From NCBI GenBank assembly GCA_019241495.1, contig JAFAWZ010000197.1, forward strand, positions 1-8,777: a stretch of 8,777 nucleotides of DNA, in the 5' to 3' direction. Of the stretch, positions 5,907-8,777 are shown one piece after another (the first letter of the stretch is position 1; every line of letters begins with the position of its first letter). Source of the stretch: Acidimicrobiales bacterium (GTDB lineage Bacteria > Actinomycetota > Acidimicrobiia > Acidimicrobiales > Palsa-688). The notes beneath the pieces were generated by a model. It searched no databases. It was not told the DNA's origin and worked only from the letters and a program-made list of their open reading frames with translations. The translations under genes were made by a program, and so were the position numbers.

Positions 5907-6610
5907 CTGCCAAAGCCCTCCCGTCGGAACCGGTCGAGCTGGCACCGACCGAGTCGGCAGGCCAGACCGTCGCCCTGGCCGCCATGAGCCGGCCCCGCCA
6001 GGCCCTCCTGCGCCATCTCAAGGCGGCGGGCCAAGCGACGGCCGACCAGCTGGCCGCGGAGCTCCAGTTGACGGTGGGAGCGGTACGGCAGCTGATCGGA
6101 CCGCTCGCCTCGGACGGCCTCATCGCCCACCGCGACGAGCGCAGCCGGCCCGGGCGCCCCCGGCGCTGGTACTGCCTCACCCCCGCGGCCGAGGCGCTGT
6201 TCCCGAAGCGCTACGGCCAGCTGGCCAATCAGCTCCTCGGCCTGATCAGCCCCGACCTGGTCGATCGGGCCTTCGACGAGCGGGCCCGCCAACGCCAAGC
6301 GCGCGCCGGAGCGCGCCTCGAAGGGCTCGGCTTCGACGCCAAGGTGAAAGAGCTGGCCCGCATCCTCGACGAAGACGGTTACCTGGCCGAATGCGAGAAG
6401 GTGGGTCCCGGCCACTTCCGCATCGCCGAGCTGAACTGCGCCATATTGGACGTGGCCCGCCACTACGGCACGGCTTGTGGCACCGAGCTGGCCTTCCTGC
6501 GGGCCGTCTTACCCGACGCAGAAGTGGAAAGGGTGTCGCACATACTGAGCGGCGGGCATTCCTGCAGCTATGACATAAGGGTCCGCGCCGGCCGGCCGGC
6601 CGACCGTTAG
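5903..6610 (+). CDS. SufR-like iron-sulfur winged-helix transcriptional regulator
   Basis: A 235-residue DNA-binding protein. After a ~28-residue N-terminal extension comes a winged helix-turn-helix (about 29-95: RQALLRHLKAAGQATADQLA, then VGAVRQLIGPLASDGLI, then a wing RPGRPRRWYCLTP). The C-terminal part carries C179 (ELNCAILDVA), C192 (TACGTEL) and C221 (GHSCSYDI) plus C164. The spacing C-x12-C-x28-C is nearly that of the three cluster-binding cysteines of cyanobacterial SufR (C-x12-C-x27-C), so it probably binds an Fe-S cluster and changes DNA binding with iron or redox state. SufR usually represses suf genes, but none are here. ATG 5903 overlaps the preceding stop as ATGA with no ribosome site; ATG at 5984, just before the helix domain, is an alternative. 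It may autoregulate the operon through the palindromes upstream of 4129 (inference). Confidence 0.82.
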   Translation: MTAKALPSEPVELAPTESAGQTVALAAMSRPRQALLRHLKAAGQATADQLAAELQLTVGAVRQLIGPLASDGLIAHRDERSRPGRPRRWYCLTPAAEALFPKRYGQLANQLLGLISPDLVDRAFDERARQRQARAGARLEGLGFDAKVKELARILDEDGYLAECEKVGPGHFRIAELNCAILDVARHYGTACGTELAFLRAVLPDAEVERVSHILSGGHSCSYDIRVRAGRPADR

Positions 6611-6623
6611 CGTCGGCGGAGCA

Positions 6624-7646
6624 GTGCCCAACACCCCGCCGAAGCTGACCGCCCGCCGGCGCCTGAGCGCCGACTCGCCCCTCGGCGACGCGCTCGACGC
6701 GTGGATCGTGAACCTGGGGGCGGCCAAGCCGTCGCCCGCCACGCTCGAGGGCTACCGCCGTGACGTCGAAGGCATCGCGGCCCGCCTCGCCGTCCTCGAG
6801 GATCACGAGGCGGTCGTGGTCGCCGACCTGGGGGCGCGCCCGCTGCGCGGAGCGTTCGCGAGCTGGGCCAGCGACCACGCGGCCTCCTCGATGCGCCGGG
6901 CCCACTCCGCATGGAGCAACTTCTTCGCCTTCCTGGCATCGGAAGGGGTGGTGGAAGGCAGCCCCATGGCCGCCATACCAAAGCCGAAGACCCCCTCCTC
7001 GCTGCCTCGCTCCATCCGGGCCCGCGACGCGGTCCCCAGGCTCCTGCGCGTCGCGGCGACCCAGGACCCGCGCGCCCGCGACCCCTGGCCGGGGCGGGAC
7101 CTGGCGGTGGCCGCGACCTTCTGTGTGACGGGTATCCGCGAAGCCGAAGCGGCCAGCCTCGACCTGGGTTCGCTGGTGGGTGAGGAGGGCGCCCGCCGGT
7201 TGGAAGTGCGGGGCAAGGGCAACAAGATGCGTCCCATCCCCGTGGACGACACGCTCGGCGGGGTGCTCGACGTGTACCTCAAGGAGAGGGCCCGACGTTT
7301 TCCCCGCCACGACCTCGACCACCCCTCGACGGCGCTGTTCGTCGACGCCAGAGGGCAGCGCATGACCGTCGACCAGATCCGCTACCTGATCGAGAAGCTC
7401 TATGTGCGGGCCGGCGTGCGGGCCCAGGTCCCGGCCGGCGCCCTCGTCCACGCCTTGCGCCACACCTTTGCCACGTCGGCCCTCGAAGCGGGTGCCGACG
7501 TGGTCGAGCTGCAGGAGCTGCTCGGCCACGCCAGCCTGGAAACGACCCGCCGCTATCTGTCGGCCACCGGACAGGGCCTACGAGAGGTGATCCGGGCCCA
7601 TCCGGGCGGGGCCGCGCTGCGCCAGGCGGTTCAAGAAGCCGACTGA
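6624..7646 (+). CDS. Tyrosine recombinase, XerC/XerD type
   Basis: A 340-residue tyrosine recombinase/integrase with a SAM-like N-terminal core-binding domain (about 20-115) and a C-terminal catalytic domain (about 130-335). All active-site residues are visible: R172 in TGIREAEAASL, K198 in RGKGNKMRPIPV, H276 and R279 in HALRHTFATSA, H302 in LLGHASLETTRRYL, and nucleophile Y311. It should cut and rejoin DNA by a 3'-phosphotyrosine intermediate. The length and lack of an integrase-type DNA-arm domain suit a Xer enzyme for chromosome dimer resolution; an integrase of a lost element or a second Xer copy is also possible. The start is GTG at 6624, after GGCGGAG only 2 bases away; no better start is evident. 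It follows the SufR-like gene by 13 bases, so is probably co-transcribed. Its 3' end overlaps gcvPB tail to tail by 16 bases. Confidence 0.9.
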   Translation: MPNTPPKLTARRRLSADSPLGDALDAWIVNLGAAKPSPATLEGYRRDVEGIAARLAVLEDHEAVVVADLGARPLRGAFASWASDHAASSMRRAHSAWSNFFAFLASEGVVEGSPMAAIPKPKTPSSLPRSIRARDAVPRLLRVAATQDPRARDPWPGRDLAVAATFCVTGIREAEAASLDLGSLVGEEGARRLEVRGKGNKMRPIPVDDTLGGVLDVYLKERARRFPRHDLDHPSTALFVDARGQRMTVDQIRYLIEKLYVRAGVRAQVPAGALVHALRHTFATSALEAGADVVELQELLGHASLETTRRYLSATGQGLREVIRAHPGGAALRQAVQEAD

Positions 7647-8773
7647 TCCAGGGCCGCCACCGCGTCCCAGGTGGGGAGCAGGGTGCGGGCCGCCCGAGCC
7701 TCGTCCACCCGGCCCACCGGGGTGGTCCGGGGGGCGGAGGCGCCCACACCGGGCTCGTCGTGCGCGATCGCGATCAGCGCGTCGGCCAGAGCGGCCACCG
7801 TCTCGGGGCTCTCGGTCTCGGTAGGTTCGATCATCAGCGCCTCGTCGACGATCAACGGGAAGTACACCGTCGGGGCGTGGAACCCTTCCTCGAGGAGGCG
7901 CTTGCCCACGTCGAGGGCACGCAGGCCGTTTGCCTTCTTCAGGCTGGTGGTGGACGCCACGAACTCGTGCATGTTGGGACGGTCGTAGGGCAGGTCGTAG
8001 GTGCCGCGGAGCCGGTGGCGCAACCAGTTGGCGTTCAGTACCGCGCCCTCGGCCACCCGGCGCAGGCCGTCGCCGCCGTTGGCCAGGATGTAGGACCAGG
8101 CCCGGGCCAGGGCCAGGGCGTTGCCGTGCCAGGTATGGACCCGGCCGATGCTGCGGGCGGGCATCTCCCAGGCGAAGGTCCCATCCTCGCGGCGGGCCGG
8201 CACCGGGCCGGGCAGGAACGGCGCCAGGCGGGCCGATACCGCCACCGGGCCGGCGCCCGGTCCCCCTCCCCCATGGGGCACGGCAAAGGTCTTGTGGAGG
8301 TTCATGTGGACGATGTCGAAACCCATGTCACCAGGCCGGGTGACGCCGAGGATGGCGTTCAGGTTGGCCCCGTCGTAGTACAAGAGGCCACCCACCCGGT
8401 GCACCGCGGCGGCGATCTTGGCGATGTCCTCCTCGAAGAGACCCAGGGTGTTCGGATTGGTGAGCATGATCCCGGCCACGTCGTCATCCAACCGGGCCTC
8501 GAGGGCGTCGAGGTCCACCAGGCCCCGGGCGTCGGACGGGACCGTCACCGTCTGGTACCCGCCGAGGGTCACCGACGCCGGGTTGGTCCCATGGGCTGAG
8601 TCAGGGATGATCACCTTGTGGCGGTGTTCACCTCGGGAGGCGTGATAGGCCCGCATCAGCAGCAGGCCCGTCAGCTCCCCCGCCGCTCCTGCCGGCGGCT
8701 GCAGGGTGGCGGAATGCATGCCGGTGATGCGGCACAGGGTGTCTGACAGGGACCAGAGAAGCTCCAGCCAGCC
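7631..8773 (-). CDS. gcvPB: Glycine dehydrogenase (decarboxylating) subunit 2, C-terminal part; 5' end beyond the window
   Basis: The reading frame encodes the PLP-binding C-terminal subunit of the split P-protein of the glycine cleavage system, which decarboxylates glycine and passes the aminomethyl group to the H-protein in the cytoplasm. Numbering from the Met codon at 8719: GTNPASVTLGGYQ (44-56), TNPNTLGLFEEDI, the cofactor region YYDGANLNAILG (114-125), and the PLP lysine K143 in HMNLHKTFAVPHGGGGPGAG. Later come LNANWLRHRL and EEGFHAPTVYFPL. The 18 codons before 8719, GWLELLWSLSDTLCRITG, also match the family, so 8719 is not the true start; intact subunits are near 480-500 residues and about 100 or more are missing to the right. 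The codon just before GWLEL (8776-8774) reads TAG where homologues usually have Gln or Glu. This means either a nonsense mutation, a pseudogene, or an error at a sequence end. Confidence 0.9.
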   Translation of the reverse strand, partial: GWLELLWSLSDTLCRITGMHSATLQPPAGAAGELTGLLLMRAYHASRGEHRHKVIIPDSAHGTNPASVTLGGYQTVTVPSDARGLVDLDALEARLDDDVAGIMLTNPNTLGLFEEDIAKIAAAVHRVGGLLYYDGANLNAILGVTRPGDMGFDIVHMNLHKTFAVPHGGGGPGAGPVAVSARLAPFLPGPVPARREDGTFAWEMPARSIGRVHTWHGNALALARAWSYILANGGDGLRRVAEGAVLNANWLRHRLRGTYDLPYDRPNMHEFVASTTSLKKANGLRALDVGKRLLEEGFHAPTVYFPLIVDEALMIEPTETESPETVAALADALIAIAHDEPGVGASAPRTTPVGRVDEARAARTLLPTWDAVAALDQSAS

Positions 8774-8776
8774 CTA
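8774..8776 (-). other. In-frame TAG in gcvPB at the window edge
   Basis: Read on the minus strand, 8776-8774 is TAG, directly preceding GGC TGG CTG GAG in the gcvPB frame. A CAG glutamine codon would be the expected ancestor, one C-to-T change away. Only one base remains beyond it, so the frame upstream cannot be examined. Confidence 0.7.
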
Positions 8777-8777
8777 C

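Noticed and set aside
5387..6463. 358-codon minus-strand frame across the QueA-like and SufR-like genes
   Set aside because: It lies antisense to two well-supported genes and its composition is a GC-rich mirror of them.
6246..7529. 427-codon minus-strand frame opposite the recombinase
   Set aside because: The recombinase has all catalytic residues in the other strand; this frame has no recognisable motif.
7760..8599. 279-codon plus-strand frame opposite gcvPB
   Set aside because: Antisense shadow of a clear glycine dehydrogenase coding region.
1..8777. tRNA, rRNA, CRISPR or toxin-antitoxin content
   Set aside because: No cloverleaf with acceptor CCA, no regularly spaced repeats and no small paired genes of known toxin-antitoxin families were seen on either strand.

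Overview
The window is a GC-rich (roughly two-thirds G+C by eye) bacterial chromosome segment. An actinobacterium, possibly near the Acidimicrobiia, is most likely: GTG as well as ATG starts, actinobacterial versions of CtaG, a double-DEARH ferritin-like protein and the QueA-like clade, and the split glycine dehydrogenase subunit GcvPB. No rRNA, tRNA or CRISPR array is visible.

Layout, left to right. (1) 1-131: the last 42 codons of a transposase, probably IS110 family, followed by about 190 non-coding bases with a perfect 16-bp inverted repeat. (2) 324-443: an unannotated-looking 39-residue, very basic protein on the + strand, ending 1 base before the stop of the convergent minus-strand gene. 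(3) 445-3763, minus strand: a three-gene operon, transcribed right to left, of a CtaG-linked multi-pass membrane protein, the cytochrome oxidase assembly factor CtaG, and a diiron ferritin-like protein whose N-terminal coding part carries a long inverted repeat. (4) 3764-4128: a divergent control region with three palindromes (one a near-perfect 18-bp hairpin) and a leader hairpin able to hide the Shine-Dalgarno sequence of the next gene. (5) 4129-7646, plus strand: SDR oxidoreductase, QueA-like AdoMet:tRNA ribosyltransferase-isomerase of the divergent actinobacterial type, SufR-like iron-sulfur regulator, then a XerC/D-type tyrosine recombinase. The first three are joined by ATGA start/stop overlaps and the fourth follows after 13 bases. 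(6) 7631-8777, minus strand: the C-terminal part of GcvPB, running off the right edge, overlapping the recombinase gene tail to tail by 16 bases and showing an in-frame TAG at the very edge.

The minus-strand operon points to respiration, copper or oxygen chemistry at the membrane. The plus-strand operon couples a possible tRNA- or nucleoside-modifying enzyme to an oxidoreductase and to a regulator that probably senses iron-sulfur cluster status. The least understood part is this SDR/QueA-like/SufR-like unit with its palindrome-rich promoter region. Homology statements are from memory of protein families; no search was run.
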